Shown: in pieces, positions 46,884-57,480 of the stretch
Layout of the letters: each line of letters begins with the position of its first letter
How positions within the stretch are numbered: the first letter of the stretch is position 1
Source of the DNA: Siphonodentalium dalli
Lineage: Eukaryota; Mollusca; Scaphopoda; Gadilida; Siphonodentaliidae
DNA length: 64,000 bases
NCBI GenBank assembly: GCA_032622095.1
Contig: CP136063.1
Span: forward strand, 71,709,980 to 71,773,979
Reading direction: 5' to 3'
The notes under the pieces: generated by a model
The model's database searches: none
The model's input: only the letters and a program-made list of their open reading frames with translations
What the model was told of the DNA's origin: nothing
Made by a program: the position numbers and the translations under genes

Positions 46884-47939
46884 AGGGGTACTGTACACCA
46901 AATGTTGTTGTTGGTTTCTATAGTCTCCGAGTCGGAGAATAAGGTAACAATTTTTCCATTATTTGAAAGTCTGTTGAGTACGAAGTCATGTTACGGATGA
47001 CAAATTTACCGGAATGCAAAAATACAAATTGTCGTTGTCGAGTAATTTTTGTAAAGTTTTCAACCAAATGAATCAAATAAAAGTTATATTATATGCATAC
47101 TAGTCCCATATAATCATTTAAGTTATTGTATCGTCGCTAGTCAGTGAGTGGCTTGAGTGTTCTCCCCGTATCATCATAATATTTTAAGCAATCGTGTGTG
47201 CGATCGGTTTAAAAATCCAGTATCCCTCAATTACTATTTTTGATTACGGTAATTCGTAATTTAATTGACGCCATTTTATGGCTCCAGTCATAAATTCAAT
47301 TTATATCAAATTATTAAAGGTACTTAACCCGATAAAACTCCTCTCAATTACTATTTCAATGGCTTCGGGGGTCAAAAATATTTGATTCGAGTCGAGGAAG
47401 TCACCCATCAAAGCTCAGATTTGTTAGATATCGATTTTAGAAATCTATTATTTTTCATTATCGGGAATACTATCTGGCCCAGAACTCAGTCAAAATTGCG
47501 TTAAAATTACCACTTGATTTTAGAGTTATTCATCCTTGTCTGTTTGAATAGATTTGGAGTACACATCCAGAGCAGATTACGGCAGTTATTAGTACTCATC
47601 TCGAGAACATAACAAATTTGAAAAATCAATATCTAATAACTCCGAGCTTTGTTTGATGGGTTCCTCGACTCGAATCAAATATTTTTTACCCCCAAAGCCA
47701 GAGAAATAGTAATATAGGACCCTCTGATCGGATTGTTGTTGTTGGAATCTGTTGAGATGGGGACCCTCTTGACGGGTTGAGTACCTTTAACTTTTAAATT
47801 ATTAAATTTTAAGATAGCCTATTAACCTGAGCGTTTACAGAATACATATTCGACTCAAATTACTTATGTTTCTATATATTATCGATATTAGATCGTTGTT
47901 GTCACCGGAAATTTAATGAAAATGGCGTACAGTACCCCT
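46884..47939. mobile_element. TTAA-flanked MITE family A, carrying a nested family B MITE
   Basis: Reverse-oriented relative of 7314-7896, flanked by TTAA at 46880-46883 and 47940-47943. Its 1056 bp equal about 583 plus the nested insertion at 47318-47786. Confidence 0.9.
47318..47786. mobile_element. TTAA-flanked MITE family B, nested in family A
   Basis: Begins AGGTACTTAACCCGAT and ends GTTGAGTACCT, with TTAA at 47314-47317 and 47787-47790. The uninterrupted family A copy at 7314-7896 has a single TTAA at the same place (in AAAGTTAATAATTTG on its strand), which proves the TTAA duplication. Confidence 0.9.
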
Positions 47940-48354
47940 TTAATATTGAGCTTTATTCGATGAACTGTTAACATTTGGTTGAAGATGGTTTCATCACGCA
48001 CCTCGTGGATCCGGAGTTGTGTCCGAAGAAAAACAATTAATAACAAAATATCCCTCAAAACAAACCTACCTGTTGTTTTCACTCGTGCCCGCAACGGGGT
48101 TTTCTCGATATTTGCCCGCAGTGGGTTTATACCATTTAAGAAAACATATTCCTGAATGTATTAGCATTATTTGTCTTTATTATTAATACCATATAATATA
48201 ATTGAAAAATGTATTGATGTGCATGTACGTTTTGTATTGTTTGTATATATGTATATACGTTGTAGCATGTTGCAACTTCAATGTTTATTTTGCAAATAAA
48301 ACAATTCAATTCAATTTAATCCAGGTGAGCTTCTGGTCGTGTATCGTTTTGCAG

Positions 48355-48442
48355 GTTGCTGTGATCAGATTCACGATGTTATCTCTGGAACACATGAAGA
48401 AATTTGGTGGAGGTGTTATTGTGAACATAGCGTCAGTAGCAG
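48355..48442 (+). pseudogene. SDR copy 2, exon 4
   Basis: Reads VAVIRFTMLSLEHMKK, then VIVNIASVAG. The first Ser of the pair is Ala here, but the catalytic one (13 residues before the Tyr) is kept. The acceptor TTTTGCAG and donor GTACAC match copy 1. Confidence 0.75.
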
Positions 48443-48676
48443 GTACACGTACGTGCATGTATAGTGTCACAGTGGTGTCATGTATATGTTACTGACTGAC
48501 AGTGTAGAGTTCATATTTTCCAGGAACAATACGCCAAGCCAAAACGTAAGAACAGGCTGTAATTTGAGTGATGTATAGCCGCACGTTTAAAGGGCGGTGC
48601 TAAGAGTAAGAGGAATACTTTGCACTTATGTTAGCGACACATATTTTCGGCGTTTGTTGTCGGGCAGGACCATTAA

Positions 48677-49205
48677 AGGCACGGGCGGCGTTCGTTGCAG
48701 AAATATTTATATTTGTTCAAATCGCCATCAACAGAAGGAACACCAAAATATATACAGTTCCGCTCATATGCCAAACATAATCAGCGCGTAAACAGTATAT
48801 CAGTGTCGCCAAGACGTACGATGGTGTACGTAAACAAGAGCCTGCTCGTGTTACATAAGTTGTGCTTTTGTTTACATAACACAGCGCAATTCTATTGGTT
48901 AATCACACAAAACTGATATAAACGCTCTTTATTATTTCCATATCTGGAAAACAGTAACAAATAACGCTCTTTATGTTTACCATATCCGGATCTAAACAAA
49001 AGCCAGGCAACGTAACGTTTTTTGTTTTTGTTTACATAACAAATGGGGGGGGGAATTGACAGTAACACACTGCATGTTTATGCCATATTTCTGATTGGCA
49101 TACGAACAAAGTCTGTCTATATCTTACTATTCCTTCTGTTTATGGCGGTTTTTGACGGAGGTGAATATTTTAACAACATACCCACCGCCAACACCGCCCG
49201 TATCT
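48677..49205. mobile_element. TTAA-flanked MITE family D (529 bp)
   Basis: Ends AGGCACGGGCGGCGTT and, inverted, AGATACGGGCGGTGTT; TTAA at 48673-48676 and 49206-49209. The inner halves are inverted repeats containing TTTGTTTACATAACA words. A second, smaller member is at 56212-56593. The frames in it are chance. Confidence 0.75.
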
Positions 49206-49571
49206 TTAAGCTCGGCAATGACGTACGTTTAATCCATTATCATCTCGACTCAGTTATAAGGCACTGTCATGCTCAAATCCATGGTACTCGAAGTTCTGTT
49301 ATCATGGCACACGCCCATAAGGGCTTTGGTTTGCAATGCGCACTACGAATTGTTTGCGTTGGGTATAGGGAGATTATTTTTTTTATAGTGCCTTGATATG
49401 CGGTTTTAATAACAATCTATGCCATAATGATTAAAATACTATCATTTATCACAATTTGAAACGTCTGTGTCTCAGAAGATGCCCATAGAGAAATAGAAAT
49501 TAACTGAAATCATAAAAAGTTTCCTCCGTTATGACTCCTGGAATGCATCAGAAGTCAAACTAAAAATGTAT

Positions 49572-49632
49572 TTTCAATGGAAGGGGAATAACTCTATCTT
49601 TAAAATATAGAGTTATCCCTCATCCATTGAAA
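49572..49632. repeat. Short palindrome, 26-bp arms
   Basis: TTTCAATGGAAGGGGAATAA with its following bases pairs with 49607-49632; three mismatches, 9-base loop. Confidence 0.75.
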
Positions 49633-50110
49633 AGCAACAAAACCAGGTGAAACTTAAGCACAAAAACTCTTCGGCAACTCAACAAAATAAACATGTTCAT
49701 AGTTTATTACACCGGATAAGTTGATAATGCTATATATTGGAGCTTCCTCTTCAAATGGTGTATAATATGGCATGTATTTTATATATGTGATCTTGGGGTT
49801 CGATAATTAAGTCGGCCTTTAAAAAAATAATTTTCGGATAAAGTTAATATTCGCCGTTTCATCACTATTTGAACCAGAATAGATGATGATATCATAGGAT
49901 GATTCAATTGCATACTGTTTTCAGTAAAGTGTCCATGACCTTGATTTTCTTAAAATCGGAAATATTGATATAATAGAAACGGAAATAGTGTTCGTCGATA
50001 CTAGTACCGCCGTCCATAAGATATGGACTCCAATGGTGTCAGTCTCTCTTATATTCTTATTTCGATGAGTGGCAGCATATAAGTATAGTTACGGTTTGCA
50101 GTTGACTTAA
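49633..50110. other. Intron 4 of copy 2, nothing recognised
   Basis: AT-rich without repeats or coding signal that I can support. Confidence 0.4.
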
Positions 50111-50546
50111 ATGTGCTCAATCCGAATTAACGCTCGCAAATTACTATTTCCTTGGCTTCGGGGGTAAAACATATTTGATTCGAGTCGAGGAACCCACCCA
50201 TCAAAGCTAGGAGTGATCAGATTTCGATGTTAGAAATATATTATTTTAATTTTATGTGGCCCAGTAAACTGTTGACGAGAAGAACTTATCTGAACAGATA
50301 GCGGATGAAGATCGATAACTCTAAAATCCGGTTTTTTTTTTGTGTCAGATATTTGACAACCGGAAAAATTTCGTTGAACAAAACTATGGTAAATAACAGG
50401 TTTTGGGCAATTTTAGACTATAGTTGACTGGCTAGCATTATTTTTGGGCAATTAATCGATTCTGATAACCGAAGAGGCATTTTTTTTTTAAATTGTGTTG
50501 TTGGAATCTGATGTTATGGGGGACCGTCGCATCGGATTGAGTACCT
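50111..50546. mobile_element. TTAA-flanked MITE family B (436 bp)
   Basis: The right end ATCGGATTGAGTACCT is intact; the left end is decayed (ATGTGCTCAATCCG). TTAA at 50107-50110 and 50547-50550. Shares TGGCTTCGGGGGTAAAAC and GATTCGAGTCGAGGAACCCA with the other members. Confidence 0.75.
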
Positions 50547-50673
50547 TTAATTAGGTTGTCCTTATTTCCTTCACATATTTCCACCCTGGTCAAGTGCTCC
50601 TGCTAATGTGCTATGGTGCGATTTGGTCCTGCTGAATTGCTATAATGCTGTTATGACAAACTGATGCTGTTAA

Positions 50674-51005
50674 AGAGGTGCTGTACACTAAATCCTGGTC
50701 ATTTATGGGATAATTTCCTGTTACACTCAACAGTATATGAATTTGAACCATGGAATAGTGCAAATTACATTCGTGTGCTCTATGAACGACGCAAACAACA
50801 TGGTAATTATAATGAAAATGATTTTATGACTCCAGCCATAAAATCATTTGCATTATTAATTACCATGTTGTTTGCATTGTTCGTATAGCAAACAAGTGTA
50901 TTTTGCACCAATCCATGGATTAAATTCATTCATTTGTTGCATATATTCTATTTAGTATAAAAGGAGATAGACCCATAAATGGTCGAATTAGTGAAAAGTA
51001 CCCCT
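50674..51005. mobile_element. TTAA-flanked MITE family C (332 bp)
   Basis: Begins AGAGGTGCTGTACACTAAAT and ends AGTGAAAAGTACCCCT, with TTAA at 50670-50673 and 51006-51009. Termini resemble family A (AGGGGTACTGTAC), but the interior differs: a palindrome of CATGGTAATTA and ATGATTTTATG words centred near 50835. Confidence 0.75.
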
Positions 51006-51742
51006 TTAACAACAAATACCGTTATCTTTTTTATATTTGTCTTTCTTTTTCGCGGTGTTCTGATAATCTGAATATATCAAGGAAAAACCATTATGTGTAT
51101 TAATCATCAAAAACATATTTATTGTGAAATAGTTTAATACTGGTTGCATGCATTAGTTGAAAATCGACTATGATCAAGATGGTTAGTCACGTCGTTTTAG
51201 AAACGCCAGAGCAGCCATTTTTTTTATTTTTCAAAAATATATATGTTCTTGAATGTTTCATACATGTACACACACTGGCTTTTTCTCAAAGCGCTTGGAT
51301 TAACCAAACACTGCGAAAATGACAACTTTAGGAAAAATAAGGTACTTTTTCTCAACAACATCAGTTTGCCCTACCCGCACCATGGCAATTCAGCAGGACC
51401 CACCAGCATCATAGCACATTAGCAGGGCCACTTGACCAGGGGTGATTTCGTAGACGTGTGAATAATATTAACCTAACTTTACTTAATTTTTCCTGCAATA
51501 ATTCTCAGTATAAAATGTTTTCTTGTACTTATATATTGTCCAGAATTAGAATATACCCGGCTGTGACAGATAATCTCAAATGTTGGCCATGTAAAAACTA
51601 ATTAAGAGAGAAGGACTTCCGCTTGTGCTATATATAGGGAGGAAATGTTTATGCTTACATAATATCCCGAATTAAACGTCGCCTCATGCAGCAGGCAGTG
51701 ACATACATGTATAATTGACCTTTAAAATCCTCATTTTTGAAG

Positions 51743-51819
51743 GTTTTGTGCCACTTATGGAGTATCCAGTTTATGTGGCGACTAAAGGAGGCGTTCTTGG
51801 ATATACGCGGTCTCTAGCC
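51743..51819 (+). pseudogene. SDR copy 2, exon 5
   Basis: Reads FVPLMEYPVYVATKGG, then VLGYTRSLA; catalytic Tyr and Lys kept. Acceptor TTTTTGAAG and donor GTAAGT match copy 1. Confidence 0.75.
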
Positions 51820-51962
51820 GTAAGTATATTATGATGTTCTCGATATAATCGTGGGTTTGGTCGATGAGTAAAGTTCATGCCTTAAAATGGTTGTCAGTTA
51901 TATACATTTGAAGTTATGAACACGGATACTGAGTTCGTGGCACTACGTGCTTCCATAATTGT

Positions 51963-52190
51963 GGAGCTCCGTGGTCCAGTGGTTAGCGTAAACACAGCGA
52001 TGTGAGTTCGCAGCGCGTCGCTGGTCTATCGTGAATCTCCACACAGTACTGATTTGGCCGCTTTGATAGACGTGCAATTGTCGGATTGTTCGCTATTTCA
52101 AAGTCAAATCCCGCGCGAAGTTGTGGACCCTTGGGCAAGGTCGCTCGTACTGTGTCAGTTTGGCTCCAATCATGCGTTAAACGAGTACTA
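51963..52190 (+). mobile_element. tRNA-derived SINE in intron 5 (copy 2)
   Basis: Counterpart of 14603-14815, with A box TGGTCCAGTGG (51972-51982) and a better preserved CCCTTGGGCAAGGTCGCTC block. It also keeps a TCAAATCCCGCGCGAAG stretch lost from copy 1. Confidence 0.7.
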
Positions 52191-52320
52191 TATATATCAG
52201 CTTGTCATACTGTTGAGTATCAGAGCATGTTCTGATCAAACTACAGCAGCGCCTGCAATGGCTGCAGCCGGTTCTTTGGTTGGCGTGTACAAATGACTGG
52301 GGTAATATTGTAATGTTTAA

Positions 52321-52776
52321 AGGTACTCAACCCGATCAGACGGTCCCCATACCATCAATATACAACAACAACATTTCTTCAAAATACGCTTTAGTTATCA
52401 GAATCGATTTATTGCAACAGAATAATGCTAACCACTGTCAACTATGGTATAAAAATTTCCCCAAAACTTGTTATTTATTTTAAAAAATTCAACAAAATAT
52501 GGCCGCATTATCACTAAAGTATCAATAATTTGACCGTATTACCACTTGATTTTAGAGTTATCCATCTTCATCAATAATTTTGTCCGAGACCCTCCGTTTG
52601 ACCACGTGTTTCTGGGCCACATATTATTAAAAATCTCGAGAAATAACAAACTTTAAAATCGATATCTGATCACTCTGAGCTTAGATGGGTGGGTTCTTCG
52701 ACTCGAATCAAATATTGTTTACAACCCGAAGCCAAAGAAATAGTAATTTAGAAGCGTCTGATCGGATTGAGTACCT
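52321..52776. mobile_element. TTAA-flanked MITE family B (456 bp)
   Basis: Ends AGGTACTCAACCCGATCAGA and GTCTGATCGGATTGAGTACC; TTAA at 52317-52320 and 52777-52780. It carries the ACCACTTGATTTTAGAGTTA word in the middle. Confidence 0.85.
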
Positions 52777-52780
52777 TTAA

Positions 52781-54051
52781 AAGCGTTTTGAGATCAAGTA
52801 GTTGGTTAATCGCTATATAAATATAATACAGAGCTATGCGTTCCCGGGGTGTGTGTCCCTAAAACTAAAAGTTTCAACCTTGTATCTTGATAGTTTTTTC
52901 TTCTGAAGCCTCGCCCTCCAGCTGGCTGGGAAGTCAATTAAGACACAGTCCGGTTATTTTAAAATGGGCATAAAAGTTGCTAAATTGTATTGAGTCAAGT
53001 GTCTTTCACTACTGTAAACCATCGTCAATTAAATCAAGAGTGGATAAGAACATAGATGCAGCATAAATGGCCAAAATGTATTCCTCTCTGCGACTCCACT
53101 GAATTTTTCTGCCAATTATATTCTACAAGCAGGCCGTCATCGCTATATTTATAACGTGCTTGACTCGATTACCGAAGACGCATTCAGCAAACAAGACTTC
53201 TCTGCGAAAATCACTCTAAGTTAAAGTGGCTCTATAAACTTTGGGCAAACTTTATGCAACTTGAAAAATTTCGGACTATGCCTTTTAAATCCGGGTGTGG
53301 GTTAGATTGTCCCTCGGTGGTCGCCCCTTTCCTGCTCGCGGCGGAATAAGCCATGCATACGCCGTTTGTTGAACCTATATCTATCAGTGTCTTTTAATGA
53401 ATTGGAATGCTGCGGAACTTGTATTATCTGTTCGAATGTATGTCATCTGTTTGTATTTCCTGAACACCCATCTAGATGAATAAGTGGCTATTCCAATGTC
53501 TAAGTTTATAACTGTTATCATCCATTCAGTAACATAAAAGTCTGTAAGAATATCACCACCAAGAAGAACATGCAGAAATAGATAAAAGTTTGTCTTCGTA
53601 TTCATTACTGATAGTTCTCCAATAACGAAATTTCGCGCGATGAAACCATTGATGTAAACTAAACTGTTACAGTGATTTGTCAACAAACATCACCAATCGT
53701 ACATGTGGTAAGTTAAAATATGTTTGTCCGAATATGATTTGCAGAATATTTTTCAATGCTTTGACCTTTTCCAATGTTTAACTTTACTGTCAAGTTTTGA
53801 TTAAACTATGGTGCCTTTTTTAACTAATTGGACTCTTGCTGGTAATTTCACTATAACAGTAATGGTTACATAATAATGGTTTTGAACATGCGAAATATAA
53901 TTATTGGAGTCATTAATGATGAACATAACAACAAAGTCAATCTATTTTTACATGCACTTGTTGGTGGCAGTAGTTTTACACGCTTTTATAAAATGTTTAT
54001 CATTTGTCATGAATCCATGCACTTCGAATACCTTGAGTCACTTTAATTCAG
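52781..54051. other. Intron 5 of copy 2, collinear with two separated parts of copy 1
   Basis: 52780-52900 and about 53280-53525 match copy 1 at 15080-15220 and 16740-17045; 53535-54051 matches 26362-26879. The junction near 53530 marks the absence of about 9.3 kb present in copy 1. No gene. Confidence 0.65.
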
Positions 54052-54202
54052 CTGAGACCTGACCTGAAGAAGCATAACATCAGACTGCACGCGATCTGTC
54101 CATGGTTCGTTGCTACCCACCCCGTTAGGATTTAATAGCATTAAAAGATCTGCCACCAGATAGCGGCCCGATGAAGATTATCAAGTGCGGTGGTAGGGTG
54201 AG
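54052..54202 (+). pseudogene. SDR copy 2, exon 6 with frameshift and stop
   Basis: Starts LRPDLKKHNIRLHAICPW as in copy 1. It then diverges after a CCCC insertion and stops at TAA 54133-54135. The exon end reads GGTGGTAGGGTGAG before GTTAGT, closer to the minisatellite consensus than copy 1's exon end, as if homogenised by the array. Confidence 0.75.
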
Positions 54203-54949
54203 GTTAGTAACACCATCAAATATGTAGACATTACGGAGGTATTGTGGGTTAGTAACGCTCTCAACATACAAGTACGGGGGTATGATGAGGTTAGTAACAC
54301 CATCAATATGTAGACAAGTACGGAGATAAGGTGGGTTAGTAACACCACCAATATGTAGACAAGTACGGAGGTATGGTGGGTTAGTAACACCATCAATATG
54401 TGGACAAGTACGGAGGTATGATGGGTTAGTAACGCTATCACAGGCAAGTACGGGGGTATGACGAGGTTAGTAACGCTATCAATATATAGACAAGTACGGG
54501 GGTATGGTGAGGTTAGTAACACCATCAATATTTAGACAAGTACGGAGGTATGGTGGGTTAGTAACTCTCTCAACATGTAAGTACGGGGGTATGATGAGGT
54601 TAGTAATGCTATCAATATATAGACAAGTACGGGGGTATGGTGGGTTAGTAACTCTCTCAACATGTAAGTACGGGGGTATGATGAGGTTAGTAATGCTATC
54701 AATAATATAGACAAGTACGGGGTATGGTGAGGTTAGTAACGCTATCAATATAGGCAAGTATATACGGGGGTATGATGTGATTAGTAAGCTATCAATATAG
54801 GCAAGTAAGGAGGTATGGTGAAGTTAGTAACGCTATCAATATATATGCAAGTAATGGGGTATGAATGAGGTTAGCAAAGCTATCAATATATTAGACAAGT
54901 ACGGGGGTATAGTGTTGTTTAGTAACGCTTTCAATGTATAGGCTGTACG
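54189..54949. repeat. Splice-donor minisatellite of copy 2, truncated by the gap
   Basis: About 17 units of the same family as 27012-28640 (GGTTAGTAACGCTATCAAT, ATAGACAAGTACGG). A two-unit higher-order block with AACTCTCTCAACATGTAAGT repeats at 54561 and 54648. It runs directly into the N run, so its true length is unknown. Confidence 0.9.
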
Positions 54950-55049
54950 NNNNNNNNNNNNNNNNNNNNNNNNNNNNNNNNNNNNNNNNNNNNNNNNNNN
55001 NNNNNNNNNNNNNNNNNNNNNNNNNNNNNNNNNNNNNNNNNNNNNNNNN
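54950..55049. other. Assembly gap (100 N)
   Basis: Exactly 100 undetermined bases; round gap lengths usually mean unknown size. It breaks a tandem array, a common cause of assembly failure. What follows shows no match to copy 1 downstream of its array. Confidence 0.98.
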
Positions 55050-55197
55050 TTGGGAGACTATATTTTATCTAGCGCATTAAATTTAAAATAAAAAGTCGTG
55101 AATGTCGTGAGTGTTTTCTATGGCCGCACATTTCGTTGATAATTACGAGCCATTTGTTTGTCTAAATAACGTTTTTAAGTTCGAAGAGCATTAGAAT

Positions 55198-55336
55198 GGG
55201 GATAACAGTGTGGTGTTTTGTAATTTCGGAAAGGTACATGGCGAATATACTGTGGGAAATACCCGTTAACTAAATTTGCCACAGTATATTCGCCATGTAC
55301 CTTTCCAAAATCACAAAACACCACACTGTTATCCCC
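55198..55336. repeat. Palindrome with 58-bp arms
   Basis: 55198-55255 and 55279-55336 are inverted copies with about two mismatches (left arm contains GGGGATAACAGTGTGGTG and AAAGGTACATGGCGAATATA), with a 23-base spacer. Confidence 0.85.
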
Positions 55337-55439
55337 TAAATAAAATTATTGAAGATTGTAATTGTCTTTTTTGCTAACATTAAATTAAATTAAATAAATG
55401 ATTTTTTTAATTATTTGTTATTACATTTTTGCGCACGTT

Positions 55440-56140
55440 GGCATCTCTCTGAGTGCATTATAGTTATATGTGTGTTTATGTATATATGGAGTGACTGTAT
55501 GGTCACGTGTGTGATAAACAGGTGGACCTTTTGTGGCTGTGTTTTCACGAGTCGGCGTATATGTATTCATGTGTCGTGCGTCTATGGTTCGTGGTGGGTG
55601 TATGGATAAATATGGAGTGGTTTTGTGGTTATGGGTAATGTGTAGGTCTACATGGAATGATTATACGTTCATGGTTGAAGTGTATATGCATTACTGAAGT
55701 ATAGCTGGTTGGACATTGGCGAGGCATATGAGCATATAGGGAGTGCTCTTGTGGTAATGGCTGGGATGTTTATCTATATATGTCGTGGCTGTATTGCCAT
55801 TGTTGGTGTATATATACATAAACTGGATGTATGCTTGTGGGTGGGGTGTGTGGGTATAGTGGCCGAATTGTCATAAAAAAGAGGTGCATATGTAAGATTG
55901 GGGTGGGTGGATGGCGGGGTATTGTGTGTGGGGTATTGGTATATCCATTCAATGGTGAGGTGTACATATGTTGACTTGGAGTGAATCTATGGTCATGTGT
56001 GGGGTGTATGTGCATATCTTGAGTGGCTATATGGCCATTGATGTGATAAATATGTATACAGGGAGTGACCATATGGCCAATGGTGGATTGAATAGGTATG
56101 TACTGGTAGCTGCACAGCAACGGTTATGGGCATTATATTA
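55440..56140. repeat. Degenerate TG-rich minisatellite
   Basis: Loose units of about 60 bp share GGAGTGACTATATGGTCA-like and GTGTATATGCATATA-like words; strand asymmetry is strong (G and T on plus). Open frames here reflect the repeat. Confidence 0.6.
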
Positions 56141-56211
56141 AATTGAATACAAAAACATAGTATGTCACAACTAAACCTCCAATATGTAATTAACCACTAT
56201 AGTTCAATTAA

Positions 56212-56593
56212 AGGCACGGATGGCCTTCGCGGTAGGTATGCTACTAAAATGGTCACATTTGTTAATAATGCCATAAACAGGACTAATATTCAGATATACA
56301 CATATATTAGTTCTTATACCAATTATAGATATCGCGTAAATGGTAAGTTGTTGTCAAGTTTGTACGCTTTGTTATGTAAACAAACGTAAAAAAAACGTTA
56401 CATAACCTGGCTTTTATTTACATAAAAAAGCGTATTAACTGGACAATAACATACTATTTATGCGATATCTATGATTGGTATTAGAACAAAATATGTCAAT
56501 GTTTGATTATTCTTTATGTTTGTGGCAGTTTTAACAAATGCGACCATTTTAACAGCAGACCCACTGAGAAGGGCATCCGTGGCATCCGTGGCT
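56212..56593. mobile_element. TTAA-flanked MITE family D (382 bp)
   Basis: Begins AGGCACGGATGGCC and ends GGCATCCGTGGCT; TTAA at 56208-56211 and 56594-56597. It shares inner ATGGTCACATTTGTTAA/CAAATGCGACCATTTTAA inverted words and GTTATGTAAACAAACG with 48677-49205. The terminal GGCATCCGT is duplicated. Confidence 0.7.
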
Positions 56594-56597
56594 TTAA

Positions 56598-57480
56598 ATG
56601 TTGTAAACCGTACCCATAGAGACATTTTATTATTTCTGGTAGTTGCCTAGCAACCGTCGCCAAGGAAAGTCCCATTTATCTCGATCGTGGTCTGTATCTG
56701 ACAATGATCTGATAGTATGGTCCAAGGAACATATGCGCCAAGTTTCATGCTCATATCATAATTTGTGCAATTCTGACACCCATCGACTGGACTACCACAA
56801 AACATGCACGTGTGATGGGCGCAAGTATAGGCAACTCCGGTGAGTGCATTCCACTTTATTTCTGTTTTTGATAATCCTGTTTCCAAGAAATGGCGAGAAA
56901 ATCAAGTATAAAATATTCGGACTTTTCGAAATGAATTGAATCTCGTGAAAAACAGCAGGCTTTATTCAGTTCGTCATCCATGAAAAAAGACATGTTTATG
57001 ATTGGCTTGAAATTTCTTGATAGAAGTCAGTTTGATAATCGCTTACTCACTGATCTCGCCTGTTGAATTGATGCAATCGCGCGCAGACGATTAATGATAT
57101 CAATGATTGGTGTGACCATGTAAAATACGCGGATTACATGGATTTTACATACAGAAATTACATTAAAGTGTGTGTCCACCCTGAACGCTAATTGTTATGA
57201 AAACAATTTCGAAATTATCAAATATAATTATGCAATTTCACATAAAATGTGTATATTTATGGCACTCCCAGTCATTAACTAGTATGCGTATGGTGGTCTA
57301 CAGAGAAGCTAGAATAATTTAAACATATGTATATGACTAACAAATGAATATCCAACTATGTAGTTGAATTTGTCAGCAGTATATACAGTCGCCAAAGCCC
57401 TGTCAAATTACATATGGCCTTCAGAGCTTGGTGTTTGGATAGTGGCACTGCCTGTGATCCCTCCCAGCTCCGATGTTCTG
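56598..57480. other. No gene seen
   Basis: 56640-56830 has a CGCCAAGTTTCATGCTCATA block similar in style to the interspersed repeat at 23090-23110. The rest is AT-rich and unremarkable. Confidence 0.4.

Larger units (their letters stand above)
32982..54202 (+). pseudogene. HPGD-like SDR, copy 2: decaying duplicate (exons 1-6)
   Basis: Exons 32982-33074, 40515-40638, 46144-46256, 48355-48442, 51743-51819 and 54052-54202 match copy 1 in sequence, splice sites and phase. TGSSQGLG, Asp36, NNAG, catalytic Ser137, Tyr150 and Lys154 (YVATK) are all retained. Exon 6 is 5 bases longer (a CCCC insertion near 54120 plus one base) and hits TAA at 54133-54135, so the reading would end after 192 residues, lacking the C-terminal part. 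Exon 7 is not found before the gap at 54950 or after it. In exons 1-5, by eye, amino-acid-changing differences from copy 1 outnumber silent ones roughly 15 to 9, which suggests relaxed constraint. It could still be transcribed. Alternatively exon 7 is hidden by misassembly at the gap, but the exon 6 stop would remain. Confidence 0.75.

Noticed and set aside
55415-55609. Short Cys-rich frame after the gap
   Set aside because: Lies in a TG-rich degenerate minisatellite; its Cys, Val and Trp content follows from base composition.
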